A stretch of 64,000 nt of DNA from Pullulanibacillus camelliae (GCF_014642655.1 NZ_BMIR01000003.1:124001-188000), one strand, 5' to 3'. Numbered from the stretch's first letter, positions 23,285 to 33,083 are shown. Made by a program: numbers and translations. The notes: generated by a model from the letters alone, not told the origin.

Positions 23285-24196
23285 ATGAACAGTGAAAATC
23301 ATGAATGCATTATAATTGGTGGAGGAATTGCCGGGCTGCAGGCAGCCATTCAACTGGGACGTTATCAGCATGATGTCGTCGTCATTGATGCAAATGATGG
23401 TCGGTCAATGTTATGTCAAAGCTATCATAATGTATTGGGCTGGCCCAACGGAATAAGCGGTCAACACCTCAGAGAAATTGGTCAAAAGCAGGCAGAAGCG
23501 CTTGGGGTTATTTTTAAAAAGGAAAAAGTTATTAATGCTAAGAAATCTGGGAACGATTATATGCTTTTAACGGATCAGGGACATAAGTATAAAAGCTCGC
23601 GGCTTTTACTTGCGACGGGAATCAAGGACAGGATTCCTATTTTCTCTGAATTGCAGCCTTGTCTTGGAATCAGCGTTTATATTTGTCCGGACTGTGATGG
23701 CTATGAAATTAAAGATCGCCATGCGATAGTGTTAGGGTCGGGGAACGCAGGCGCGGGAATGGCACTGGCCTTGACCTATTTCTCAGAAGATCTTGTTTAC
23801 GTCAATCACGAAAGTGAACCGATCAACGAAGAGCTTATGGCAGCATTAGAGGAGCATCACATTCTCTGTTATCATTCTTCTATAAAAAAAGTATTGAGAA
23901 GTAATGATCAGTTTCAAGGTGTCATGCTGGACGATGGGACAACGCTGCAAGCTAATCATGCTTTTGTCGCTTTTGGTGGCAATCAGGTGCGCTCTGATCT
24001 CGCACGACAATTGGGGGTTAATCTCCACCACAATCTTCACATTGAAACAAATGGACGCACCAAGATGACAAATATAGAAAACATTTGGGCAGCTGGTGAT
24101 GTGACGGTGCATTCTGAACAAGTGGCTATAGCTATGGGAGATGGCTTACAAGCTGCTATTTGGATTCACAAAAGCATTTTAAAAGAAAGGAAATAA
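23285..24196 (+). CDS. Thioredoxin-reductase-like FAD-dependent oxidoreductase
   Basis: A 303-residue two-domain flavoprotein. The FAD site is ECIIIGGGIAGLQAA and the second FAD motif is ENIWAAGDVTVHSEQVAIAMGDG. The inserted pyridine-nucleotide domain carries a redox-active-type CPDC pair (VYICPDCDGYE) where thioredoxin reductase has CATC. The nucleotide motif is altered (VLGSGNAGAGMALAL) and the HRRxxxR motif that selects NADPH is not visible, so NADH or another donor is possible. ATG at 23285 is preferred (GGAGTG 6 bases upstream, and the family starts just before the FAD motif); an in-frame TTG at 23243 would add 14 residues. It is monocistronic and physiological partners are unknown. Confidence 0.82.
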   Translation: MNSENHECIIIGGGIAGLQAAIQLGRYQHDVVVIDANDGRSMLCQSYHNVLGWPNGISGQHLREIGQKQAEALGVIFKKEKVINAKKSGNDYMLLTDQGHKYKSSRLLLATGIKDRIPIFSELQPCLGISVYICPDCDGYEIKDRHAIVLGSGNAGAGMALALTYFSEDLVYVNHESEPINEELMAALEEHHILCYHSSIKKVLRSNDQFQGVMLDDGTTLQANHAFVAFGGNQVRSDLARQLGVNLHHNLHIETNGRTKMTNIENIWAAGDVTVHSEQVAIAMGDGLQAAIWIHKSILKERK

Positions 24197-24441
24197 GAAA
24201 GCTCTATAGGGGGCAACTTTACATTCTTGAGTGGAGAATGTAGAAAGGCTTTACTGATGAATATTTATAGGATACTTTAAAAGAAGGAATAGTAAAAAGA
24301 CATCTAATCAAGGGAATTGGCACGAAAAGGACGGGATGAGTTGTGGAGAGCGAGTATTCTGGAGTGCAAATCGACACCACAATTTTTAAGAAATCATAAA
24401 CCGCAGCTTTTTCAAGTGACTTCAGAAAGAGAGACTTTTTT

Positions 24442-24606
24442 ATACTATCAGAATGTATACCTTCGCTGCCGCGCATAAAGGAAGAGAGTATAAGGTGGGC
24501 TTTGGCTTTCGCCACCTGAGGCTTGCGGGCAACCTAAGTGTGTGATGTGCAAAAATCACATCAGGAGTACCAGCGAAGGGGTGCAAGCCAAGTTTTCTAA
24601 AAGAGA
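24442..24606. repeat. Intergenic repeat family B, copy 3 (full length)
   Basis: About 165 bp, nearly identical to 10309-10475, with the same CCTTCGCTG / CAGCGAAGG and GGCTTGC / GCAAGCC complementary arms and the TGTGAT...ATCACA hairpin. Like two other copies it is preceded by a T-run (GACTTTTTT). The 245 bp before it, after the flavoprotein stop, hold no recognisable feature. Confidence 0.8.
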
Positions 24607-24652
24607 GGGCAAGGAGTGCTGGAGAGAAATGAAAGGTCTAGGGGGACTTATA

Positions 24653-25127
24653 GTGAAAAAGAAGCATGAAGAATATTTAGTAAATGCGATTGAACTAGCG
24701 ATTGATAATGTCAAGACAAAAGGAGGCCCATTCGGTGCAGTTATTGTCCAGGGGGGGCGATATTATTGCGACAGGAGTCAATCGAGTGACGGATAGCTGT
24801 GATCCCACTGCTCATGCTGAGGTCATGGCCATTCGCAATGCCTGTCAGTCTCTTGGCACGCATGATTTAACAGGCTGTACGCTATATACAAGCTGTGAAC
24901 CCTGTCCCATGTGTCTAGGTGCTATTTATTGGGCACACTTGGATGCCGTCTATTATGCGGCAAATCGTGTGGACGCAGCAGATGTCGATTTTGATGATGC
25001 ATTCATTTATAAAGAGGTTCCATTATTACCTGAGAAGAGATCATTACCTTTTAGACATCTCCCTTTAACAAATGCGACAGCTCCATTTAAGCTTTGGGCA
25101 CGCCACACAGATAAAATTACTTATTAA
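24653..25127 (+). pseudogene. guaD: Guanine deaminase, frameshifted in a G7 run
   Basis: Both halves match guanine deaminase (GuaD), which converts guanine to xanthine. The first frame reads VKKKHEEYLVNAIELA...GGPFGAVIVQGG and ends with a stop at about 24794. The second frame continues GGDIIATGVNRVTDSCDPTAHAEV, TSCEPCPMCLGAIYWA with the zinc ligands His, Cys and Cys, to ARHTDKITY. The frame changes in a run of seven G (24751-24757); six G would restore one 157-residue protein. Nothing else is damaged, so a sequencing error, a recent mutation or slippage are all possible. GTG at 24653 is the likely start, with ATG 24629 as alternative. A 265-bp featureless gap follows. Confidence 0.82.
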
Positions 25128-25392
25128 TAATCCAAGGCGTTCATTTCGTAATGACTGATTGAAAAACATTAACGCACATGCATGCCCCGCTGAAAGGAAG
25201 CGTTGGCCATGTCGGCGGAAAGCAACATAATATTATTCGGATTTAAGCCTCACAATTTCTATTATGAAAGGGATCGGGAGTCCTTGGCGATATCGCTGCT
25301 TGTTGGTGTGTAAAATACTACATATAATATAATTGCTTTTAAAAATAATCGCTTGAGCGGACAATAAAAAAGAGACACGGTATACTAGAAGT

Positions 25393-27651
25393 ATGAAACC
25401 ACAAATGATGTTGATCGAAAAAATAAAATATTGGTGGGCGCGCATCGTAGCTGCAGATCCTGGACGCATCCGCTTATTATGGGCTTCTAAAGTGATCGTC
25501 AGTGTCATGGTAGCGGTTGGCCTGATGACTCTTGTGACAGCCTTATTTGGTAAGGCACCGATTACTGTAGTGATTTTTGCAGGTGTTTTGGCGATGTTGA
25601 GCAATGTAACGGTCAATGATGATAGCGTAGCGAGTGAGAGGATAACGACGCTTTTATTGCCGCTATCAAGTGCCCTCGCTTTAACCCTTGCGACGTTTTT
25701 AGAGAGAATCAGTCATGTGTATGTTGATATCTTTTTGCTTCTTATTATCTTTTCTACGCTCTATCTTCAAAGATTTATGAATCGCTATTTTTCTATTTGT
25801 ATGGTGGCCTTCATGTCCATCTATTTTTCTGCCTTATTACAAGTACAATTTTCATTACTGGGCTGGCTTTATGTAGCCATAGGAATCAGTATTCTGAGCA
25901 CCTTTTGTGTCAAATTTGTCTTTTGGAAAGAACGTCCAGATAAGACTTTGGATAGAGCGGTCGGCTCCTTTCGAATTCAGGTGAACCTTACGTTAGAATT
26001 ACTCACAGAAATTATTGATGATTTACAATTGAGGACAAGAAGAATTCATAGCTTAGAAAATAATGTCCTCATCCTGAATGAATATGCTCGAACAGTTTCT
26101 GAACAATTGGATTCAGAGGAAACGGGTGAGACTTGGAGAGGAATCCCTTTAAATAGAATTAGGTTATACATATTTGATTCCGCTATGTTGATGGAAACCT
26201 TAGCTTCTGCCGTCAGACAACTGAAGCTATTGCGCGCCTTTGAATATGATGATGTCCGTGTCATGCTGGTTCAATTAATGCGGTGTCTTCGTCATGTGAG
26301 TGCATTAAGAGGAGAGCTTGACTCTGAAGACCTTCGGGAGACGGAGCGGGTTCTTGAGCAGCTTAAAAGACAACTCGGCCCTCTAAAAGCTGATAATAAA
26401 GATATTGAGAACTGGGTATATTTGTTAAGGCGGATACAGTCCATCACACGCCATATTATTAAAGGCATTCGCGCTATTGAGCAGTCTAAGAATAAGAAGG
26501 AGTATCATGAGCATATCGCACCGTTCTTAAATGCTGAAGAAGTCACTGAACAAGGGGAGGGTGAGCAAACAATTGAGTTAAAAGCTGACCGTGCGCTTTC
26601 ACCTGAGCTGCGTAAAGCCATTCAGGCCGTCCTGGCAGGAGCCATAGCCATTGCATTGGGCTATTTGCTTTCACCAAGTCATAAATATTGGATGCTGTTA
26701 TCTGGATTTGTTGTTTTTTTTGGTACAGCGTCAGTAGGACGTACGATGTTCAAAGCCTTCCAGCGCTTTTTAGGCACGCTTATTGGGGCGATTGTCGGCT
26801 TTGCTTTAGACAGTTTGATCATTGGCAAACCTGCAATTGAAGTGCCCTTGCTCTTTTTGTCCATTTTTCTTGGTTTTTATTTCGTGAGAATTTCCTATAC
26901 TTTAATGAGTTTTTGGATCACGATGATGCTGGCTATTATGTATAACTTATTGCTCGGCGGTGTCAATGAACAGCTTTTGCTTTATCGCGTGTTTGATACG
27001 TTAGTTGGTGCTGGTCTTGGCGCATGTGCAACGGCTGTGTTTCTTCCTAAAAAAACGGAGCTCAAAATAAAAGAAGCCATGGTGGAATTTCTTGCAGCTC
27101 TTAGTGAAAACATTTCAGCTCACCTTGAACGCTTAATGGATGAGCCGATTCAAGTGAATGGCGCACAGTTAGCCTTTAATCTAGAGAGTAAGCTGGCAGA
27201 CATTAGAGCAGAAGCTGACCCTTTAAGACGACCGCAACTGCGCATTAGGCAACGTGGGATCGTTAGTGAATATACAACATTTGTGGCCATTAATTATTAT
27301 GCTAAGCATCTCGTGGCCTCATCTTATCGCTCAAGAGTTCCGGGCAAACACCCACATCTTAATAAAACACTTAAGAAAGTAAAGCAACTGCTTAATAAAA
27401 ATATTATCACGTTATGCCAATTGCTTTCTGGTGACGTAAAAGGGCGCGCCGTCGTATGGGAGATGCAAAAAGAGCGAGAATGCATTGAGCGAAGCCCCGA
27501 TAATGATGGAGAGGTTGCAAGAACACTAATCAATGATATGTATTATATTTGGCGTATCAATAAAAGCATCGTTGCCTTATCCGAAAGATTAGGTGCTCAT
27601 AAATATTCCACACAAGAGTCCCAAACAACAAGCTACACTAAAGAAATTTAA
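25393..27651 (+). CDS. FUSC-family (aromatic acid exporter-like) membrane protein
   Basis: A 752-residue protein with the fusaric-acid-resistance-like layout: an N-terminal block of about six helices (residues 30-175), a long cytosolic helical region (180-400), a second helix block (about 410-560) and a cytosolic C-terminal domain. It resembles YccS/FUSC proteins linked to efflux of aromatic or other toxic acids; the transport substrate is not known. The second block contains the conserved-looking YWMLLSGFVVFFGTASVGRT and RFLGTLIGAIVGF. The ATG at 25393 lacks a good ribosome binding site, so the exact start is uncertain. Its last codons form part of a stem-loop. Monocistronic. Confidence 0.82.
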   Translation: MKPQMMLIEKIKYWWARIVAADPGRIRLLWASKVIVSVMVAVGLMTLVTALFGKAPITVVIFAGVLAMLSNVTVNDDSVASERITTLLLPLSSALALTLATFLERISHVYVDIFLLLIIFSTLYLQRFMNRYFSICMVAFMSIYFSALLQVQFSLLGWLYVAIGISILSTFCVKFVFWKERPDKTLDRAVGSFRIQVNLTLELLTEIIDDLQLRTRRIHSLENNVLILNEYARTVSEQLDSEETGETWRGIPLNRIRLYIFDSAMLMETLASAVRQLKLLRAFEYDDVRVMLVQLMRCLRHVSALRGELDSEDLRETERVLEQLKRQLGPLKADNKDIENWVYLLRRIQSITRHIIKGIRAIEQSKNKKEYHEHIAPFLNAEEVTEQGEGEQTIELKADRALSPELRKAIQAVLAGAIAIALGYLLSPSHKYWMLLSGFVVFFGTASVGRTMFKAFQRFLGTLIGAIVGFALDSLIIGKPAIEVPLLFLSIFLGFYFVRISYTLMSFWITMMLAIMYNLLLGGVNEQLLLYRVFDTLVGAGLGACATAVFLPKKTELKIKEAMVEFLAALSENISAHLERLMDEPIQVNGAQLAFNLESKLADIRAEADPLRRPQLRIRQRGIVSEYTTFVAINYYAKHLVASSYRSRVPGKHPHLNKTLKKVKQLLNKNIITLCQLLSGDVKGRAVVWEMQKERECIERSPDNDGEVARTLINDMYYIWRINKSIVALSERLGAHKYSTQESQTTSYTKEI

Positions 27652-27665
27652 GGTGTGGCTTGTTG
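27626..27665 (+). terminator. Stem-loop at the FUSC gene end
   Basis: CAACAAGCTACAC (27626-27638) pairs with GTGTGGCTTGTTG (27653-27665) with one T-G wobble. The left arm lies in the final codons. The tail CTGTTTA is only weakly T-rich. The rest of the 220-bp gap has no gene. Confidence 0.55.
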
Positions 27666-27874
27666 CTGTTTATCCCCCATCGCTTTGTGGTCAATGGGGC
27701 TTATCAGATGCTACAGAAAATAGGAACTAGCCCTGTACTTCTTCGGACCACCTCCCGTATAAATGCCCAGTCAACGTCTTTCACCCACTTTCTTACTTTT
27801 AACTGAATCTGCTCATACATAAACGCCTCTTGTTTTAAACAAACTAAGGAAAAATTGTTTTTTGGAGGCTAACA

Positions 27875-29008
27875 ATGAAAGCTGTAACATATCAAGGGAC
27901 AAATGCTGTGTCGGTAGAAACCGTTGAGGATCCGAAGATTCAAGATAAAGAAGATGTTATCGTCAAAATTACCTCAACAGCGATTTGCGGCTCTGACCTG
28001 CATTTATATAAGGGAGATTTCCCGCTGCCTAAAGGGTATATTATTGGTCATGAGCCAATGGGGATCGTGGAAGAGGTCGGTCCTGACGTTACAAAAGTCA
28101 AAAAGGGTGATCGTGTGGTCATTCCTTTTACGGTTGCTTGCGGACATTGTCCTTACTGTGACAAGCATCTTGAAAGCCAGTGTGATAACGCTAATCCGCA
28201 TTATGACTCAGGGGGTTATTTCGGTTACTCTGAAAAATACGGGAACTATCCGGGAGGGCAAGCTGAATATTTGCGCGTCCCTTTTGGCAACTATACCCCA
28301 TTTGTTGTTCCCGAGGACTGTGAATTAGAAGACGAGTCACTACTTTTTCTGTCAGACGTCCTGCCAACTGCATGGTGGAGTGTGGAGCATGCTGGTGTGC
28401 AGAGCGGTGACACGGTCATAGTGCTTGGCTGTGGTCCGATCGGCTTAATGGCGCAGCAATTTGCTTGGAAAAAAGGAGCTAAGCGTGTCATTGCAGTGGA
28501 CTATTATCAATATCGTTTAGAGCATGCTAAGAAATTTAATCATGTTGAGGCCTTTGATTTCACTGAGCACAAAGACATGGGAGAGGTTTTAAAGGAAGTG
28601 ACGAAGGGCGGGGCAGATGTTGTTATCGACTGTGTCGGAATGGATGGCAAGAAATCACCATTAGAAGCGATTGAACAAAAGCTTAAGCTACAGGGGGGCA
28701 CTTTAGGACCCATTCAGATTGCTACAAAAGCAGTGAGAAAGTTTGGGACTGTACAAATTACTGGTGTGTATGGTGGGCTCTATAACATGTTTCCTTTGGG
28801 AGCCTTCTTTGCTCGGAACGTGACCTTGAAGATGGGACAAGCGCCTGCTAGAGGATATATGGATGATCTTTATCAAAAAATCGTAAAGGAAAAGATTGAG
28901 CCCACAAATATTATCACTCACAAGCTGCCCCTAAAAGAGGCAGAGCACGCCTATAAGATTTTTAACGGGAGAGAGGATAACTGTATTAAAGTGGTCTTAA
29001 AGCCATAA
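27875..29008 (+). CDS. Zinc-dependent alcohol dehydrogenase (MDR family)
   Basis: A 377-residue medium-chain dehydrogenase related to formaldehyde dehydrogenase-like enzymes. Catalytic zinc ligands are in AICGSDLH and IGHEPMG. The structural zinc cysteines are in ACGHCPYCDKHLESQC. The Rossmann motif is VLGCGPIGLMAQ, with Asp in AVDYYQYR pointing to NAD(H). Substrate not determined; AdhB-like proteins of Bacillus have the same layout. GGAGGCTAACA precedes the ATG. A 6-1-6 palindrome TTGTTT-T-AAACAA (27830-27842) lies 32 bp upstream and could be an operator, although such AT-rich palindromes also occur by chance. A strong terminator follows. Confidence 0.9.
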   Translation: MKAVTYQGTNAVSVETVEDPKIQDKEDVIVKITSTAICGSDLHLYKGDFPLPKGYIIGHEPMGIVEEVGPDVTKVKKGDRVVIPFTVACGHCPYCDKHLESQCDNANPHYDSGGYFGYSEKYGNYPGGQAEYLRVPFGNYTPFVVPEDCELEDESLLFLSDVLPTAWWSVEHAGVQSGDTVIVLGCGPIGLMAQQFAWKKGAKRVIAVDYYQYRLEHAKKFNHVEAFDFTEHKDMGEVLKEVTKGGADVVIDCVGMDGKKSPLEAIEQKLKLQGGTLGPIQIATKAVRKFGTVQITGVYGGLYNMFPLGAFFARNVTLKMGQAPARGYMDDLYQKIVKEKIEPTNIITHKLPLKEAEHAYKIFNGREDNCIKVVLKP

Positions 29009-29010
29009 CA

Positions 29011-29045
29011 AAAAGCATGAATGGAGAGCATCCATTCATGCTTTT
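29011..29045. terminator. Bidirectional terminator after the alcohol dehydrogenase gene
   Basis: AAAAGCATGAATGGA (29011-29025) pairs perfectly with TCCATTCATGCTTTT (29031-29045), a 15-bp stem with a 5-base loop. It lies between convergent genes and has A on one side and T on the other, so it serves both. Confidence 0.9.
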
Positions 29046-29055
29046 AAGGTTCATC

Positions 29056-30529
29056 TTAATTCAAACCGCGCATATGACGATGGATCATTGGTGAGATGAA
29101 GAAAATAACGAGTCCTAATAAGACACTCGCTCCACCAACATAACCGAAATAAGAGATTTCTGTGTTCGCTGAGAATAGGGGTGTTAATTTCGCATTAATC
29201 CCTTGAGCACAGGCATCAGAAAGCAGCCAGAGACTCATTGTTTGAGCTGAAAAGGCATCGGGTGCCAGCTTTGTTGTGACCGAGAGTCCGACTGGAGATA
29301 GACATAATTCTCCGGACAACCAAGAAGAAGCTCGCGACAAGCCATAATGGACTCACAAGCGTGTCTGTGCCGCTAATCAATGCCGGGAGTACCATGATGA
29401 GAAAGGACAACCCTGCGAATACTAATCCGAGTGAAAATTTATGGGGCGTAATGGGTTGGCGCTTTCCAAGCTTTGTCCAAAGCGCTGCTAGAACAGGTGC
29501 AAAAACCACAATAAATACAGGGTTCAGTGATTGGAACCATGAGGAGGCAATGGTAAAGCCCCCCAAAGATAATTGGGTGCGCTGATCGGCATAAATGGCT
29601 AAAATAACTGAACCTTGCTCCTCAATTGACCAAAAGATGACCGCAGCAATAAATAACGGGATGTAAGCCAGTAAGCGTGAGCGCTCAACATCCGATGTTT
29701 TTTTGCTGGAGAGCATGACGATAAAATAACATAACGGGATAAGAACACCCAAGATACTAATAACTGTGGAAAAAGCACTGACAGTCAGGTTATCCGTTAA
29801 CGCGCCTATCACAACAAGTAAAGCAATGATGAGCAAACCGATGAGTACTTTTACGTACATCTGTTTCTTTTCTTTTGGTGATAACGGATGAGGGACTTTT
29901 GTTCCCGCTTCTCCAAGAGTTTTACGGCCACTTATGACATAAAAAATAAGGCCTAAAGCCATGCCGATGGCAGCCATAGAAAAACCTAGGTGATAATTGA
30001 TCTTTTGCCCGAGAGTACCAGCGATGTATGGCGCAATAAAGGCGCCAAGGTTAACTCCCATATAGTAAATGCTAAAGCCAGCATCGCGGCGAATATCCTC
30101 TTTGGTATATAGATCACCAACAACGTTGGCAACATTAGGTTTTAACAAACCGGTACCAATGATAATAAAGACCATGGAGATAAAGAGGGCAACGACTCCA
30201 CCAGGGAAAGAGAGCGCGATATGTCCACACATGATGAGTATGCCGCCGTAAAATATTGTGCGACGTCCCCCAAGTATGCGGTCCGCAATCCATCCGCCAA
30301 TAATGCCAGACATATACACTAATGCACCATACACAGACATGATGGAGGCGGCTGTACCTTGATCAAGCCCTAAGCCCCCATTCTTGAGCTTATCATACAT
30401 ATAGTAAATGAGTAGAGCTTTCATGCCATAATAGGAGAACCGCTCCCATAGCTCAGTTGAAAAGAGGGTAAACAACCCACGCGGATGACCGAAAAAAGTC
30501 TTTTCATTAGAAGTTTTCTGAGAAGACAC
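29056..30529 (-). pseudogene. POT-family di/tripeptide transporter, frameshifted
   Basis: Two overlapping frames together give a complete proton-dependent oligopeptide transporter (DtpT/YclF-like). The N-terminal part (GTG at 30529) has RFSYYGMKALLIYYM and GGWIADRILGGRRT, the PTR2 signatures, and runs to LVASFFLVV. The family then expects GELCLSPVGLS, which is found in another frame (from about 29310) and continues to HRHMRGLN at 29056. The break lies near 29308-29316 (minus strand GTTGTCCGGAGAA) and needs one base removed or two added. All 14-helix-type regions are otherwise intact. Either a recent inactivation or a consensus error. GGTGATGATAGACA precedes the GTG start. Confidence 0.82.
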
Positions 30530-30776
30530 TGTCTATCATCACCAACCTTTCAAATATTTCGAAAATGAAAATAAATCTGCAAAATGTAAATTTATTTCCA
30601 AATATATATCGTAAAACAGAAAAAAAGTGCAGTCAAGTCTTCGAATAAAGTTTAAAAACTTGGGGGTTTCAAAAAATTTAACTTTTAAAGGCCTTTGGAG
30701 GCTTTAAGTTGTATTCGGTAACCTCTTTGTTTTAAAATAATATGGAATTTATTATATAGAAAGCAAGGTTTATATT

Positions 30777-31994
30777 GTGAATCAAAAGCATGCAGACGTA
30801 CACACTTCAAAAGTTGGAGCTTTATTACTAATTATAGGCGTTATACTGATCGCAGCAAATTTACGGACTTCTATAACAGGCGTAGGTCCTTTAATCGATG
30901 TGATTAAAGCATCGACTGGGATGTCCAACGCCCTAGCGGGGATGCTCACTACTATTCCTCTCATTGCCTTTGCGCTATTCTCACCGCTTGCGCCATGGTT
31001 TGCACGTAAGCTTGGTATTGAAACGACCCTTGCTGCAGGCTTATTGGTTATCACCATCGGAATTCTTATCCGGTGTCTTCATTCTTCGGCATGGTTATTT
31101 GTCGGTATGCTGCTGGCGGGTATTGGCATTACAATGGGCAACGTGTTGCTCCCCGGACTTATCAAGCGGGATTTCTCGGAAAACGTTGGGATAATGACGG
31201 GGATTTATTCAGTCGCAATGAATGTTTTTGCCGCCTTGGCCTCTGGGATTAGCGTTCCTCTTTCTAAAGTTGGGGGATGGGGATGGCAAGGCTCACTCAT
31301 GAGCTGGGGGATTTTATCCTTACTGGCTTTCATTGTATGGCTCCCGCAGCTCAAGAAAAAGCATTTTCCAAAGCAACAGCAACGGCCAAAGGTGAGTTTA
31401 TGGCGCTCTGGCCTTGCTTGGTCAGTCACGCTTTTCATGGGTTTGCAATCTCTGCTTTTTTACTCAAATGTCGCTTGGTTATCAGAGCTCCTTCAAGGGT
31501 ATGGATTATCAGCAACATCAGCGGGATGGATGCTTTCCTTGATGCAATTTGTCAGTTTACCGGCATCCTTCATCGTCCCTATTCTTGCGGGCAGGTTTTC
31601 CAGTCAACGTGGGCTCATTGTCCTTATTTCAGCAATGTTTTTTGTCGGCTTTCTCGGTTTAATTTTAATCGGTTCGCTTGCGACCTGGCTCTGGGTTGTA
31701 TTAATCGGGATTGCCGGTGGCGCCGCCATTAGCCTAGCGTTAACGTTATTTGGTCTGCGGACAAAGCACGCTGATGATGCGGCTAATCTCTCTGGTATGG
31801 CCCAGTCTCTGGGCTATTTGTTAGCGGCCATTGGGCCATTTTTGTTTGGGCTTTTGCATGATCTCACGCATGGATGGACAAGTCCGCTTGTTTTATTGCT
31901 TGTGATGACCGTTTTATTGCTTATATTTGGGCTAAAAGCAGGGAGTCCACAGTTTATTCAGGCTAAAAGTCAACAAAAGGAGGAAGTGCATTGA
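30777..31994 (+). CDS. CynX/NimT-type MFS transporter
   Basis: A 405-residue, 12-helix major facilitator of the cyanate/nitroimidazole (CynX/NimT, YycB-like) family. The first helix has the family pattern LIAANLRTSITGVGPLID, helices 4-5 contain GIGITMGNVLLPGLIKRDF, and SGMAQSLGYLLAAIGP lies in the C-terminal half. Substrate unknown. The start is GTG with AAGCAAGG about 8 bases upstream. Its stop overlaps the TTG start of the next gene (TTGA), so it forms an operon with the benzil-reductase-like and CHY zinc-finger genes. The 247-bp region before it, shared with the divergent POT gene, is AT-rich and contains no clear promoter I can defend. Confidence 0.86.
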   Translation: MNQKHADVHTSKVGALLLIIGVILIAANLRTSITGVGPLIDVIKASTGMSNALAGMLTTIPLIAFALFSPLAPWFARKLGIETTLAAGLLVITIGILIRCLHSSAWLFVGMLLAGIGITMGNVLLPGLIKRDFSENVGIMTGIYSVAMNVFAALASGISVPLSKVGGWGWQGSLMSWGILSLLAFIVWLPQLKKKHFPKQQQRPKVSLWRSGLAWSVTLFMGLQSLLFYSNVAWLSELLQGYGLSATSAGWMLSLMQFVSLPASFIVPILAGRFSSQRGLIVLISAMFFVGFLGLILIGSLATWLWVVLIGIAGGAAISLALTLFGLRTKHADDAANLSGMAQSLGYLLAAIGPFLFGLLHDLTHGWTSPLVLLLVMTVLLLIFGLKAGSPQFIQAKSQQKEEVH

Positions 31995-32758
31995 ACGCTG
32001 TGATTGTCACTGGAGCATCAAGAGGATTAGGTGCTGCCATAGCAGAACAATTTATGGATCGAGGATTCGCCGTCATTACTGTTGCGCGACGTGAGAATGA
32101 ACCATTAAAACAAAAAGCACAGAAGCTGAAATTATCCTATGCTCATCTGACCTGTGATCTCTCTCAATTTGACGGCCAACAAGACCTTACTCGCCAGTTA
32201 AAGCCCACCCTTGATAAAATGGGTGATCTAGAAGCTTTATATGTTGTGAATAATGCTGGTGTTGTTGAACCTGTTGAAAGGGTGGGTAAGATGAGTCCGC
32301 TAGAAATGAAGCGATTAATAGACATCAATGTGTTAGCACCGATGGTCCTGACTAACCACCTTGTGCAGCTCTTTCCGACCACACCACTTATGATTGTCAA
32401 TGTCACTTCAGGGGCCGCTCAGCATGCTCGACATGGTTGGAGTGCCTACAGCAGTTCCAAGGCAGCATTGAATGTATTTACAGAGACAGCGGCGCTAGAA
32501 AGCAAAGCTACAGGTGCTCCGCATACATTTATTGCTTACAATCCAGGCATTATGGATACCGATATGCAGGGTGTGATCCGTTCAAGTGATAGTCAGGCTT
32601 TTCAAGATGTTGAGAGGTTTCAGGAGTTTAAGGAAAAAGGCATGCTTAGAAGTCCTGAACGTGTAGCCAGGGCCCTTGTGAGCTTAGTGCTTGATAACAG
32701 AGACATTAAAAATGGACAGATATATGATGTGAATGATCTATTGAAAGGTAATGCATAA
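31991..32758 (+). CDS. (S)-benzoin-forming benzil reductase-like SDR (YueD type)
   Basis: A 255-residue short-chain dehydrogenase closely resembling B. subtilis YueD, which reduces benzil to (S)-benzoin with NADPH. Cofactor motif is VTGASRGLGAAI, the NNAG motif is VVNNAGVVEP, and the catalytic set is Ser in IVNVTSGAA plus the YSSSK Tyr-x3-Lys in WSAYSSSKAALN. The YueD-like stretch PGIMDTDMQGVIRSS and the ending GQIYDVNDLL support the subfamily. Natural substrate is not known. TTG start with AAGGAGG 7 bases upstream, overlapping the MFS stop by 4 bases. Confidence 0.88.
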   Translation: MNAVIVTGASRGLGAAIAEQFMDRGFAVITVARRENEPLKQKAQKLKLSYAHLTCDLSQFDGQQDLTRQLKPTLDKMGDLEALYVVNNAGVVEPVERVGKMSPLEMKRLIDINVLAPMVLTNHLVQLFPTTPLMIVNVTSGAAQHARHGWSAYSSSKAALNVFTETAALESKATGAPHTFIAYNPGIMDTDMQGVIRSSDSQAFQDVERFQEFKEKGMLRSPERVARALVSLVLDNRDIKNGQIYDVNDLLKGNA

Positions 32759-32759
32759 A

Positions 32760-33083
32760 ATGCCAAAGGTTTACGGACAAACGGTCGATCACGAAACACG
32801 TTGTACCCACTATCATGGGGAGACAGATATTATCGCCATCAAATTTAGATGCTGTGGGAAGTATTACCCTTGTTATCAATGCCATGATGAGGAAGAGGAT
32901 CATGAGCGAATCGTATGGGAAAAAGAAGCATTTGATACAAAGGCTATCCTTTGTGGGCATTGTGGGTATGAGCATACCATTAATGAGTACCTGCATACCT
33001 ATCATTGTGTAAAGTGCCAGGCAGACTTTAATCCAGGATGCAGTCTGCATTATCCGCTCTATTTTGAAACAAGGGTAGGCTAA
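32760..33083 (+). CDS. CHY-type zinc finger protein
   Basis: A 107-residue protein full of Cys and His pairs: RCTHYH, RCCGKYYPCYQCH, LCGHCGYEH, YHCVKCQ and FNPGCSLHYPLYFE. This is the CHY zinc-finger domain found as a stand-alone protein in many Bacilli; it should bind about three zinc ions. Function unknown. ATG at 32760 is chosen because the family begins with this pattern (PKVYGQTVDHETRC) and GAAAGG then sits at a usual distance; ATG 32751 would lie on top of the binding site. It begins 1 bp after the SDR stop, third gene of the operon, and ends just before a strong terminator. Confidence 0.85.
   Translation: MPKVYGQTVDHETRCTHYHGETDIIAIKFRCCGKYYPCYQCHDEEEDHERIVWEKEAFDTKAILCGHCGYEHTINEYLHTYHCVKCQADFNPGCSLHYPLYFETRVG

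Noticed and set aside
24542-24652. N-terminal extension of the guanine deaminase frame
   Set aside because: The extension is translated repeat B sequence; GuaD homology begins at about 24653.
25320-25392. Promoter or riboswitch before the FUSC gene
   Set aside because: TTGAGC and TATACT are 22 bp apart, too far for a normal promoter, and no conserved riboswitch core was seen.
30540-30700. CodY-like site (ATTTTCGAAATATT) before the POT gene
   Set aside because: Only a partial match with a shifted centre in a very AT-rich region; not better than chance.
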